From CAZDVQ01 sp964508975 (lineage in GTDB: Bacteria > Bacteroidota > Bacteroidia > Chitinophagales > Saprospiraceae): a stretch of DNA of 64,000 nt. The stretch is from contig CAZDVQ010000016.1 in NCBI GenBank assembly GCA_964508975.1, positions 1 to 64,000 on the forward strand, written 5' to 3'. The translations under genes were made by a program, and so were the position numbers. The first letter of the stretch is position 1, and every line of letters starts with the position of its first letter. Positions 16,743 to 25,177 of this stretch are shown here, in pieces. Under the pieces are notes generated by a model. That model was not told the origin of the DNA and searched no databases. It saw only the letters and a program-made list of their open reading frames with translations.

Positions 16743-18278
16743 TTGAATACATCAACCCTGAGCCCCGGCCTTTTACTGTCGCTTGTAGCGCTGTATTTTT
16801 TCATGCTTTATCTCGTTTCCGTATTTACGCAAAAAACAAATTCCAACACCATGTTTTTCACGGCTGGGCGGCAGTCGCCCTGGTATGTGGTGGCATTTGG
16901 CATGATTGGCGCCTCGCTCAGTGGGGTTACGTTTATATCCATTCCTGGTCTGGTAGGCAAGGCGCAAGGGGTTAATATCCAGTTCTCGTACATGCAGGTG
17001 GTCATGGGTTACCTGCTGGGCTATGCTTTTATTGCCACGGTGCTGTTGCCCTTGTATTACCGGCTCAACTTAACGTCGATTTACGGCTTTTTGCAGCAAC
17101 GTTTCGGTATGAAATCGTATAAAACAGGGGCTATGTTCTTCATTTTATCGAGGCTTATCGGGGCTACTTTCAGGCTATATCTGGTGGTCATGGTGATTGA
17201 TACATTCGTGTTGGCACCTATTATCGACAGCTATCAGCCTGGGGCAGATTCATGGCTGTACAGTGCTTCATTCCCTTTGGTAACGCTTATTTCGGTGGGT
17301 TTAATCTGGCTATACACCCACAAGGGCGGTATCCAAACGGTGGTTTGGACCGATACCATGCAAACCTTGGCCATGTTGATAGCACTGGTATTTACCATTT
17401 ACAGCATCTGCGATATACTCGATATCAACTTCATGGCCTCGTACGAGGCCGTTTCGAACGCCAACTTGGGCAAGGTATTTTTCTGGGGCGATGGTTGGAA
17501 CGACCCCAACAACTTTGTCAAGCAATTCGTGGGTGGGGCTTCTATTGCTATCGTCATGACGGGCCTCGACCAAGATATGATGCAGAAAAATCTGACTTGC
17601 AAAACCCTGGGCGAGTCGCAAAAAAATATGTTCTGGTTCAGCATCATGCTTATTATTGTCAACTTTTTATTCCTGCTCATGGGTGGAATGCTGTACCTCT
17701 ATGCGGCCAGTATCCCGAATTTCGTCATGCCGGAAAAGAGCGACATGCTTTTCCCTGTTTTGGCTTTACAATACTTACCCATGGGCATTGGCATAGCTTT
17801 TATCATTGGATTGATTGCTGCGGCCTACTCCAGCGCCGACTCGGCCATGACGGCCCTAACCACTGCCGTTTGTGTTGATATTTTGGGTATTGAACGGGGC
17901 GATTTGAAAAACGATACTGCCCGTGCTGAAGCTTTGCGCAAGCGGGTTCACCTGGGCGTAACCGCTATTTTCACCTTGACTATTCTAGTGTTCTGGTTTA
18001 TTCAAAACGATGCCGTGGTCAATAGTTTATTTACCATCGCGGGTTATACTTACGGGCCACTATTGGGCTTGTTTGCCTTTGGCTTGCTGAGTAAGCGCAG
18101 CATCGACGATAACCTGGCGCCACTGGTTTGTATCTTGGCGCCTGTGTTGAGTTACGTGGTGAACATGAATTCTGAAAAGCTGCTTTGGGGCTATAAATTC
18201 AGCTTTGAGTTGTTGATATTCAACGGTTTACTGACCTTTTTGGGCCTGTGGTTGATTTCAAGGAAAAAGCCGAAGTAG
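16743..18278 (+). CDS. Sodium:solute symporter (SSS family)
   Basis: A 511-residue inner-membrane symporter with about 13 hydrophobic segments. FTAGRQSPWYVVAFGMIGAS near the N-terminus and AAAYSSADSAMTALTTA near residue 360 are the SSS core motifs; the latter contains Na+-site serines. The transported solute is not evident. I favour the TTG at 16743, because residues read from the ATG at 16641 form an unlikely aromatic stretch; the upstream ATG remains possible. The neighbouring GH31 gene points away and need not be related. Confidence 0.88.
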   Translation: MNTSTLSPGLLLSLVALYFFMLYLVSVFTQKTNSNTMFFTAGRQSPWYVVAFGMIGASLSGVTFISIPGLVGKAQGVNIQFSYMQVVMGYLLGYAFIATVLLPLYYRLNLTSIYGFLQQRFGMKSYKTGAMFFILSRLIGATFRLYLVVMVIDTFVLAPIIDSYQPGADSWLYSASFPLVTLISVGLIWLYTHKGGIQTVVWTDTMQTLAMLIALVFTIYSICDILDINFMASYEAVSNANLGKVFFWGDGWNDPNNFVKQFVGGASIAIVMTGLDQDMMQKNLTCKTLGESQKNMFWFSIMLIIVNFLFLLMGGMLYLYAASIPNFVMPEKSDMLFPVLALQYLPMGIGIAFIIGLIAAAYSSADSAMTALTTAVCVDILGIERGDLKNDTARAEALRKRVHLGVTAIFTLTILVFWFIQNDAVVNSLFTIAGYTYGPLLGLFAFGLLSKRSIDDNLAPLVCILAPVLSYVVNMNSEKLLWGYKFSFELLIFNGLLTFLGLWLISRKKPK

Positions 18279-18308
18279 TACTGATTGCAGCGTTTGCGGA
18301 TATATTTG

Positions 18309-18544
18309 CGCCCGTCTGCCCCCCTGTCACTGCGCTCCGCTGGTGACATCCCCCCACTCGCATGCGCTCGCGTGGGGAACTTGATATGCTTACGGACATG
18401 CTTTATATACCACTTTCCAAAGATTTAAAGGATGTTTAGCTTGTAAAATTGTCCTGCGGAGCTAAAGAAACAAGCTCCCCACGCGAGCGCATGCGAGTGG
18501 GGGGATGTCTGAACGAAGTGAAGACAGGGGGGCAGAGCGGGGCG
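18309..18544. repeat. 236-bp inverted repeat with CCCCAC/GTGGGG hairpins
   Basis: Arms of about 76 bp (18309-18384 and 18467-18544) include a 34-bp perfectly inverted core containing CATCCCCCCACTCG. Each arm is itself a hairpin (CCCCAC / GTGGGG). The 80-bp centre is A/T-rich with no gene. Confidence 0.85.
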
Positions 18545-18552
18545 AGGCACTC

Positions 18553-18590
18553 CAAAAATCAAACAGGGACCCACTTTCACGAGTCCCTGC
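18553..18590 (-). terminator. Terminator of SQR-like gene
   Basis: On the minus strand CAGGGACTCG / GGTCCCTG forms a stem followed by TTTGATTTTT. Confidence 0.7.
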
Positions 18591-18657
18591 CAGATAATTT
18601 ATTACAATGTTAAAGGTTAGCCCCCTAATAACTAATACCTAATAATTAATACCTACT

Positions 18658-19860
18658 TTATGGCAACCGGCTATACCCGTTGCGCACTTTCCAGAGGAAG
18701 TATTTCTCGAGCATCAGTTTTACCACGTCGTAAATCACGTTGGGCATCATGATGGCGAAAGTCCGGGGTTTGAACAAGCTGGTAGATAGCAGGATAACCT
18801 CTTTTTTACCAGCGTCCATGATACAGAGGCCAGGGATTCGGCCCCAAGGCTTTTTGATTAAATCACTGCGGCCAGCGAGCGAGCGGGTCACGTTCTCGGC
18901 AACAATTTTACCTGTTTCGTCGCTAGGGTAACCTGTTTTAGGGATGGTAAACGGTATTTTACCGGGTGTAAACGGTGGTTTTACGTCTACGGCAATACCT
19001 GCAGCCCAAACATTTGGCCAATCGGGGTGGCGGTAATCATCGCCTACAGGTAGGTAACCAGTTGGCGTGGCGTTGAGTTTTGGCGAGTTTTTCACGAAAT
19101 CAACGCCGTGGAAGGGCGGCATAATCATGCTGAAAGCGTAAGGCAGCACTTCGCCGCTGCTCAGGTGAATCTCGTTCGAGGTCATATGATCGATGCCCAC
19201 CTCTGTGCGGTAGTTGATGTTAAACAGCCTCATGAAGGTTTTGAGCATGGCCTCGCCCATGGGCATACCATCGATACCGAAGTGGCCGAGGTAGTTTTCA
19301 GGGGTAATCCAGGTCAGGTCTACTTTTTTGCGCACGCCTTGTTCGCGAAGCCATTTCTCGATGTTGAACAAGAACTCGTAGGCGGCACCCATACAACCGG
19401 CATTTTGCGAGGCACCGATAACGATGGGCCCCGGGTTTTGCAGGAATTTATCCAAAGCATCGCGGGTGAGCATGGCCATTTTGGGATTGCCAATGTAGTT
19501 GGCATATTCTTGCACGCCTGGCGCTACCTCGAAAAAAGGCCTTGGCCCAGTGGCAATCACCAGGTTATCATAGGTATAATCGCCCAGGGTGGTATGCACG
19601 GTGCGGGTTTCAGGGTCAACGGTCAAGGCTTCGGCTTGTACAAAACCAATGCCTTTACGTTTGTACACGGCGGGCGTGTCGACGGTTATTTCTTTGATTT
19701 CGCGGCGGCGCAAGGGCACCCAGATCAAGGATGGGATAAACAGGAATCCAGGGTTTTTATCAATGACTAAAACGTCTTGGTTTGCGCCTCCTTTGCGCTT
19801 GATTTCCAGTGCAGCGGTGTAGCCTGCAAAATTTCCACCGATTACAATTGTCTTGCTCAT
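18658..19860 (-). CDS. SQR-like FAD/NAD(P)-dependent oxidoreductase
   Basis: A 400-residue flavoprotein of the sulfide:quinone oxidoreductase / NDH-2-like group. The FAD-binding motif GGNFAG is at 8-13; the second segment has NLVIATGPRPFFE; the FAD-closing region has NVWAAGIAVDVKPPF. The C-terminal KLMLEKYFLWKVRNGYS could be an amphipathic membrane-association helix, as in SQRs. Too few of the typical redox cysteines are seen to assert sulfide oxidation; electron transfer to quinone is inference. Confidence 0.8.
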   Translation of the reverse strand: MSKTIVIGGNFAGYTAALEIKRKGGANQDVLVIDKNPGFLFIPSLIWVPLRRREIKEITVDTPAVYKRKGIGFVQAEALTVDPETRTVHTTLGDYTYDNLVIATGPRPFFEVAPGVQEYANYIGNPKMAMLTRDALDKFLQNPGPIVIGASQNAGCMGAAYEFLFNIEKWLREQGVRKKVDLTWITPENYLGHFGIDGMPMGEAMLKTFMRLFNINYRTEVGIDHMTSNEIHLSSGEVLPYAFSMIMPPFHGVDFVKNSPKLNATPTGYLPVGDDYRHPDWPNVWAAGIAVDVKPPFTPGKIPFTIPKTGYPSDETGKIVAENVTRSLAGRSDLIKKPWGRIPGLCIMDAGKKEVILLSTSLFKPRTFAIMMPNVIYDVVKLMLEKYFLWKVRNGYSRLP

Positions 19861-19880
19861 GATGATTTATTTTGATATAC

Positions 19881-19888
19881 CAAAGATA
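19881..19888 (-). promoter_or_regulatory. TAnnTTTG -7 box for SQR-like gene
   Basis: The minus strand reads TATCTTTG 20 nt before the ATG at 19860. Confidence 0.65.
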
Positions 19889-19957
19889 CTACCTTGGGAG
19901 ATAGAAAACAAGTTTTTCGACAAATAAAATACCTTTTTATCTTTTATTATGATTTGG

Positions 19958-20054
19958 GCGCTACCCTGCTACGCAGGGTCGGTCCCCGCCGGGCTCGCTA
20001 TCGCTCGGTGCTACGCACGGCGGCTTTCAGCCGCCCCCTCTGGGCACCTAGCGC
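19958..20054 (-). repeat. P1-P5 structured element, copy 6 (GCGCT:AGCGC)
   Basis: On the minus strand GCGCT pairs with AGCGC, followed by CCAAA. GGTGCCCAGAGGG pairs with CCCGGCGGGGACC. Hairpins are GGCGGC-TGAAA-GCCGCC, GTGC-GTA-GCAC and ACCCTGC-GTA-GCAGGGT. Confidence 0.85.
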
Positions 20055-20276
20055 AGTATATTTGACTGTATTACAATATTTTAAAAAAAATACAGCTATG
20101 TATCTTTTGTCACACACAAAGCCCTTCAAGCATTGTATATTTGGCCAAGACAAAGCGACATAATTTTCAAACAAATATTAAACGAATTATATATAAAGAT
20201 ATTATAGTCTTTTATTTAACCAAATGGTTTTGGCTAATTGAAGTCCCCAGGTGTATCCATTCCTCCTTGAAAAAGT

Positions 20277-20430
20277 TACGATTAGGATACGTTTTTCGCT
20301 CCCCCTGCCCAAAGGGCAGGCCATATCGGTAGCCGCGGGTAAGCGTAGCGCAAAGCCGGAGAATAAAGCGCAACCCGGGGCTACTAAAATGGGCTGCCCT
20401 ATGGGCAGATTTTGTCTATTCATGCCCCTA
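20277..20430 (+). repeat. GATTAGGACAC-family repeat, distant copy
   Basis: ACGATTAGGATACG, a CCCTGCCC/GGGCAGG hairpin, GGTAGCCGCGGG, CGCAACCCGGGG and a GGGCTGCCC/GGGCAG hairpin follow the order seen in the 10-11 kb nest, with substitutions. The preceding 20060-20276 is A/T-rich with no visible feature. Confidence 0.8.
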
Positions 20431-20482
20431 AACTACCAGATTGTGTAACTTTCTATAACTTTCCCGTTAATCAAAAAGCAGC

Positions 20483-20490
20483 TATATTTG
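20483..20490 (+). promoter_or_regulatory. TAnnTTTG -7 box, 4 nt before start codon
   Basis: TATATTTG ends four bases before the ATG at 20495. Transcription from it would begin at or next to the start codon, giving a leaderless mRNA. Confidence 0.5.
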
Positions 20491-20494
20491 ACCT

Positions 20495-21316
20495 ATGTTT
20501 AAACGTATACCACTTTCTATATCGACGATAGCATTGCTTTCAGCCTGTACCAAACAAGCCAAACTTGAATTACTGGCCGACAGTTATAGCAAGAATGCCG
20601 AGTTGATCCAAGTACAATCGAGTATGGCATATGCCGATGTACTTGATTTCCGCGGCCATACATATGAATTATCTAGCGCAGATTCTATTGAAGTCCTAGG
20701 CAAAAACTTCTTGTTTGATATTGAAAAACATGGCTTATGCCACTTCGACTCCTTTGAACAAGCATTACAAACAACGATTGATGCCCAATTGAAAACATAT
20801 CCCAGCCAGGATGCCCGGATGAGCGGCCATTACGATCACTATCTATCCCAAGATGCCAGCACCAAATCCTTGTATTATGAGCAAAGCTTAACCTTAAGCA
20901 AGGCAGCTACATTATACAACAATTGTGACCTACGCCGATTAGCGCTCGTGATGTTTGAATATGGCCAAGAAGAATTGGTACTGCGCATATCGGAATATTT
21001 TTGGAATTTGCCGCACATGGAGACATGGACATTCGCGATGGCTTTCTTTAATCAAAACAGATTTACACTGGGTGATACCATTCAGGCCGAAATCAACATT
21101 CTTAGATTCCATCTACACGGGTACGAATCTTTTTATCGTAATTTAGACAAAAACATCAGCATAACTATTGATGGCGATACCATTGCGATGGATGATGACG
21201 GCTTATTTCAGTATCATCACGATGGGACGGAGCGCATACTTGATATAAAAACGAGTGTTTTTGACCCTATCAGCCAAAAAACTATTGTGCAAAACTTCCC
21301 ATACAAACTACAATAG
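20495..21316 (+). CDS. Hypothetical lipoprotein
   Basis: A 273-residue protein with a lipoprotein signal peptide (MFKRIPLSISTIALLSAC, Cys18). The middle is helical; the last 80 residues have a beta pattern (FTLGDTIQAEINILRFH, ISITIDGDTIAMDDDG) that weakly recalls the C-terminal domains of GldM-type gliding proteins. I do not recognise a family. It is separated by 3 nt from the next lipoprotein gene and surely cotranscribed with it. Confidence 0.75.
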   Translation: MFKRIPLSISTIALLSACTKQAKLELLADSYSKNAELIQVQSSMAYADVLDFRGHTYELSSADSIEVLGKNFLFDIEKHGLCHFDSFEQALQTTIDAQLKTYPSQDARMSGHYDHYLSQDASTKSLYYEQSLTLSKAATLYNNCDLRRLALVMFEYGQEELVLRISEYFWNLPHMETWTFAMAFFNQNRFTLGDTIQAEINILRFHLHGYESFYRNLDKNISITIDGDTIAMDDDGLFQYHHDGTERILDIKTSVFDPISQKTIVQNFPYKLQ

Positions 21317-21319
21317 CTT

Positions 21320-22153
21320 ATGCGTTCCGTTTTCCTCTACTTGGTACTTTTAAGCTTATTGGCATGTGGCCATAAAAGCACCGTCCAGCCCGAATTAATT
21401 GGCGGGGAAACCTCGTATGTGGCGACCACCAAACTACTGCAACAGTCATTCGAGCACAACAAAAGAAGATTGCAAGGTTTTCACATGAGCCATGATGGTG
21501 AACACTATAACGCTTATGAAACTTTAGTTGAAATTGACTCAATCATTTCTTTAGGTTGCGATAGTCCACAATGGAATGGCCTGACATTGCAGCAACAGCT
21601 TGGGTATTGGACCTATCTGAACCTTGTAAGCAAAATCAAATTTGAGCAGTTCATTGAAAAGTTTGGCGGGGACACTTATGCCTTATCAGCGAAGCGGAAA
21701 CAGTACTACCGCCAAGCACTAGGAAGGTTTTTATTTAATGATAAGTTTGCCATGCTAAATTCAGAACATCTCCTGAAGGAGAAAACATTGGTACAAGCGA
21801 TGGTCTTACAAGATTTGACTCGGCTAAAGCTAGCTATATCTCAACTCCTGCTATTGTCGATGCAGGAACCAAGGGCATCATACTTTATGCCTAGGTTATT
21901 TATCAAGGCCAATCATGACAAAAAAAATATAACTCTACATTTCACAGAAACTAGAAAATCGCCTGAGTTTGAAATACTATCATGCCTCGTCAATGGCCAA
22001 GCCGCGCAGATTGATACATCAGGGGATGCCCATTATACGACAATTGCAACACGCCCAGGCCTTAACCTTTGGAATGTCGAAGTCAATTATAGGTTGAGAG
22101 ACTATGAAGGGCTTGCTCGTGGGAATTATGAAGTAGCTGTAAAACCGCGCTAG
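21320..22153 (+). CDS. Hypothetical lipoprotein, partner of preceding gene
   Basis: A 277-residue protein with lipobox LSLLAC (Cys16). A helical body with GEHYNAYETLVEIDSIISLG near residue 60 and a C-terminal beta-rich part (LHFTETRKSPEFEILSCLV) mirror the layout of the upstream protein, suggesting distant paralogy or shared partners. Function is unknown; envelope location is predicted from the lipobox. The final codons overlap the beginning of a P1-P5 element. Confidence 0.75.
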   Translation: MRSVFLYLVLLSLLACGHKSTVQPELIGGETSYVATTKLLQQSFEHNKRRLQGFHMSHDGEHYNAYETLVEIDSIISLGCDSPQWNGLTLQQQLGYWTYLNLVSKIKFEQFIEKFGGDTYALSAKRKQYYRQALGRFLFNDKFAMLNSEHLLKEKTLVQAMVLQDLTRLKLAISQLLLLSMQEPRASYFMPRLFIKANHDKKNITLHFTETRKSPEFEILSCLVNGQAAQIDTSGDAHYTTIATRPGLNLWNVEVNYRLRDYEGLARGNYEVAVKPR

Positions 22154-22289
22154 GTGCCCAAAAGGCCGCGCCGTAGGCGCGGGTGCGCAACGCGCACGGA
22201 GCGAACAGCGAACCACGAAGTGCTCCGTAAGGGAGCAACGCGACCGCACGAACCCTGGAGGGGACCGGCGACGCAACGCGGCGCAGCGC
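22147..22289 (+). repeat. P1-P5 structured element, copy 7 (GCGCT:AGCGC)
   Basis: GCGCT (22147-22151) includes the last codon and stop of the lipoprotein gene and pairs with AGCGC (22285-22289), followed by CCAAAA. GGTGCCC pairs with GGGGACC, and the hairpins GCGCGCC/GGCGCG, GTGCG-CAA-CGCAC and GTGCTCC-type are present. An extra arm is inserted before the 3' half of the second stem. Confidence 0.8.
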
Positions 22290-22313
22290 CCAAAATAAAA
22301 CATCCCAAAAAAG

Positions 22314-23036
22314 CTATTTTAAAGCAAACAAGGTGACAACGCCTACCAGCGAGGCTATACCAAAGCTGAGCAGGGTGCCCGTGAGGAAATACTCGGTGAG
22401 GTGGAGGTCCTTGCTTTTGGTTAAATCGCCAAAACGGAAGACCGATTTTGCGCCCAGCAGGAATCCAATGGCTGCCGGGTTACCCGACACGATGAAGCCG
22501 AACACGAATAAACGCTCCAAGATGCCAATATAACGGCCTGCCGTGAGCGTGTGCTCCTCGATGGTCTCGTCGGGTTGACGGGGTAACCACATGGCGATGA
22601 TTTTGCGCACCATCAGCGAGGCCGGCATGGTGAGGAAGATGACCGCAGTGCTGAAAACTGCTACCTTATCGAAGTATGGGGTGAAATAGTCAAAATCTAC
22701 CTGGCTGACAACGATGGTCACCATGAGTAGGGATATGAGGTGTAAGCCTTGGTCGATGAAAAACCAACGCTCGCTGGCATCTTTATCTTTGTATAATTTA
22801 AATACATCGATGGCGAAGTGAAGCACGGCCATACTTAGGCCAATTCCGATGGTTTGAACAAGTTGATCTGCATCAAAGGTTAATAGCGCACTCAACAAAC
22901 CGTGTAGTGCTACGTGGGCATACAACCATTTAGAACTTGCCTTGTGTTTGCGTTTGTGCTCCACCATCCAATTGGGTTGGAGGATAAAATCGGCGAGGAT
23001 GTGTGCCAGGAACAGTTTAATGAAGATTAGGCCCAT
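22314..23036 (-). CDS. DUF3307 membrane protein
   Basis: A 240-residue protein with about six membrane segments. The N-terminus HILADFILQPNWMVEHKRKH is the DUF3307 hallmark, followed by AHVALHGLLSALLTF. Its 5' end overlaps the end of the SatD gene by 20 bp, so translation is coupled. DUF3307 is repeatedly found next to SatD, but neither has a known biochemical role. Confidence 0.85.
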   Translation of the reverse strand: MGLIFIKLFLAHILADFILQPNWMVEHKRKHKASSKWLYAHVALHGLLSALLTFDADQLVQTIGIGLSMAVLHFAIDVFKLYKDKDASERWFFIDQGLHLISLLMVTIVVSQVDFDYFTPYFDKVAVFSTAVIFLTMPASLMVRKIIAMWLPRQPDETIEEHTLTAGRYIGILERLFVFGFIVSGNPAAIGFLLGAKSVFRFGDLTKSKDLHLTEYFLTGTLLSFGIASLVGVVTLFALK

Positions 23037-23652
23037 GGTCGAGTTTGAGTTGTAGTTTTTGTCGGTAAAGATCGTTCCATTCCATCAGGGTGTCGTAGTG
23101 GGCCCGCGCGAGGCGTTGGCTCACCGCCGATTGCTTGATGCCGAGCATCTGTGCAATTTCGTGCTGGGTACGCTGGTCGTTTTGGCAGAGCATGTAGACC
23201 AGCTCGGCAGAACCCTTTTTCCAGTCGTTGATGGCTAGCGAGGCCAGTTTCATCAACACGTTTTGCTCCTGGTTAAAGTCGTTCCAAGGTGTAATAATAC
23301 GCAAGTTTTGTTTATCTTTTTTCAAGTTTTCGAGAGCTTCACCCGAAAAAACGAAAGCTTGCCCGTTGGATTCTGACACCGAGGCAGCCACCACGTCTTT
23401 CTGGCCGATGCCGATGGCCATGCGGGCATCGGTTTGCCCAACTTGTTTCAAGGCGGCTTTAATGTGGAGCATAATTTTCAAGGCATCGAGGGGTTGGGCC
23501 ACTTCCAGTTGGAAACCGTCGCCCCGAAAAATCTCCCAGTGTTGGCCTTGCACTCCGTACTGCGATAAGACCTCCTTGAGCCTTGCAATCCAGAATGGAT
23601 CGTTTTTGATGTGGCGAGAATTGATGATATCGCCTGTAATTACTGCAATCAT
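23017..23652 (-). CDS. SatD family protein with C-terminal HTH
   Basis: A 211-residue cytoplasmic protein. MIAVITGDIINSRHI at the N-terminus is typical of SatD. A helix-turn-helix is visible near 165-190 (HEIAQMLGIKQSAVSQRLA), resembling a sigma-like or ROK-type DNA-binding unit, so it may regulate the adjoining DUF3307 gene. The -7 box lies only 4 nt before its ATG, implying a leaderless transcript. Confidence 0.8.
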   Translation of the reverse strand: MIAVITGDIINSRHIKNDPFWIARLKEVLSQYGVQGQHWEIFRGDGFQLEVAQPLDALKIMLHIKAALKQVGQTDARMAIGIGQKDVVAASVSESNGQAFVFSGEALENLKKDKQNLRIITPWNDFNQEQNVLMKLASLAINDWKKGSAELVYMLCQNDQRTQHEIAQMLGIKQSAVSQRLARAHYDTLMEWNDLYRQKLQLKLDHGPNLH

Positions 23653-23656
23653 AGTA

Positions 23657-23664
23657 CAAATATA
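23657..23664 (-). promoter_or_regulatory. TAnnTTTG -7 box, 4 nt before SatD start
   Basis: The minus strand reads TATATTTG ending four bases before the ATG at 23652. Confidence 0.55.
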
Positions 23665-23769
23665 AGGTAAATAATTAATATAAATACATTATAAGCTAAA
23701 TAAATAATATTTATCATTATTAGACCTTTGCATCATAAAGCTTTGCTCGGCATGATGCATAATAATTTG

Positions 23770-23777
23770 TAACTTTG
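23770..23777 (+). promoter_or_regulatory. TAnnTTTG -7 box for cysteine desulfurase
   Basis: TAACTTTG lies 17 nt before the ATG at 23795; TTTG at 23742-23745 may be the upstream -33 element. Confidence 0.6.
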
Positions 23778-23794
23778 CGAGATAAAACTATCCT

Positions 23795-24928
23795 ATGTCG
23801 AAACAACGCATATACCTGGATAATGCCGCTAGTACGCCAATTGACCCACAGGTATTAGATGCCATGCTACCCTACTTGACAGAGTTTTACGGCAATCCGT
23901 CATCGATATACGCGGAAGGCCGGAAATCGAGGATGGCTATCGAGCATGCCCGCAAAACAATTGCCGAGGGCTTAAGCGCATCGGTGAGCGAGATATTCTT
24001 TACCAGTGGTGGCACAGAATCCAACAACATGGTTTTAAAAAATGCCGTGCGCGACCTGGGTGTGAAGCGTATTATCAGCGCGCCAACGGAACACCATTGC
24101 GTTTTACACAGCTTAGAACGACTGGAAAAAGAAGGCGTAGATCTTATCTTATTGCCCGTTGACCAAACAGGCAGGCCAGCTATAGAAAACCTAGACAGTA
24201 TTTTAGCGCAAAGCCAAGTGAAGACCCTCGTTAGCCTAATGCATGGCAACAACGAGATTGGTACGATGATTCCATTGGAGCAGGTGGGTGAAATTTGCAA
24301 AAAACACGGGGCACTCTTACACAGCGATACGGTGCAGACGGTAAGTCACCACAAGATAGATTTAAGTCAAGGCTTGATTCATTTCTTATCGGGCAGTGCA
24401 CACAAGTTCCACGGCCCGAAAGGCGTTGGTTTTGTGTACATTAACCATGACTGTATCATAGAACCCTTTATCGATGGTGGTGCACAAGAACGCAACATGC
24501 GGGGTGGCACGGAGAACCTGGCGTGTATAGTGGGTATGGCTAAGGCGTTTGACATAGCGCTGGAATACCAGGAGAGCCGCAATATGTACCTGAAAGACTT
24601 GAAGCTATACATGGCCGAGGAATTACAGGCGCGTATACCCGGCGTTGCTTTTAACGGTGATCCATTGGGCTATTCGATGGACCATGTGCTTTCTGTATCG
24701 TTTGAACCGAACAGTAAAACCGAATTGCTGGTTTTCAACTTAGATATTGAGGGCATAAGTGCCTCAGCAGGCTCGGCTTGTAGCTCGGGTGTTGAAAAAG
24801 CATCGCATGTGCTTGCTGCTATCAGTCCGGATAGTGAGCGCCCAAGTGTACGCTTTTCGTTCTCGCACTTAACGAGCCGTGCCGAAATAGATGAATGTGT
24901 GGCCAGGCTAGAGCGACTAGTTCGTTAG
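23795..24928 (+). CDS. iscS: Cysteine desulfurase (IscS/NifS family)
   Basis: A 377-residue class V aminotransferase-fold PLP enzyme that takes sulfur from cysteine for Fe-S clusters and tRNA thiolation. YLDNAASTP at the N-terminus, the PLP-lysine motif SGSAHKFHGPKG (Lys204) and the active-site loop SAGSACSSG with Cys329 are all present. No isc or suf scaffold genes are adjacent, so whether it is the housekeeping IscS or a dedicated sulfur donor is uncertain. Confidence 0.9.
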   Translation: MSKQRIYLDNAASTPIDPQVLDAMLPYLTEFYGNPSSIYAEGRKSRMAIEHARKTIAEGLSASVSEIFFTSGGTESNNMVLKNAVRDLGVKRIISAPTEHHCVLHSLERLEKEGVDLILLPVDQTGRPAIENLDSILAQSQVKTLVSLMHGNNEIGTMIPLEQVGEICKKHGALLHSDTVQTVSHHKIDLSQGLIHFLSGSAHKFHGPKGVGFVYINHDCIIEPFIDGGAQERNMRGGTENLACIVGMAKAFDIALEYQESRNMYLKDLKLYMAEELQARIPGVAFNGDPLGYSMDHVLSVSFEPNSKTELLVFNLDIEGISASAGSACSSGVEKASHVLAAISPDSERPSVRFSFSHLTSRAEIDECVARLERLVR

Positions 24929-24945
24929 ATATGAGGGCTGAGTTT

Positions 24946-25155
24946 AGATATGAGTGCAGAGAGCAGAGTAAAGACGCACAATTTGTGCATCTAGTAGGGG
25001 CAAGGCTTGCCCTTGCCCAAATACCCCCGCTACCAGCGGCTGCGAAGCGGCCTGCGCAGTGGAGGGGGTCGACGCGCAGCGGCGGGGGGAGGCGCAAATT
25101 AGATATGAGGGCAGAGAGCAAAGTAGTGTAGAGACGCACAATTTGTGCGTCTAGA
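24946..25155. repeat. Composite repeat element, copy at 25 kb
   Basis: In the spacer, flanks containing TAGATATGAG...GCAGAGAGCA and the palindrome GACGCACAATTTGTGC occur on both sides. Between them lie a GTAGGGGC hairpin (24994-25018) and a core ACCCCCGCTACC ... GTGGAGGGGGTCG ... GGGGGGAGGCGCA. In reverse complement it matches 40383-40600 in the same order. Confidence 0.8.
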
Positions 25156-25177
25156 AACACTGAGCGCTGCTTTTATT

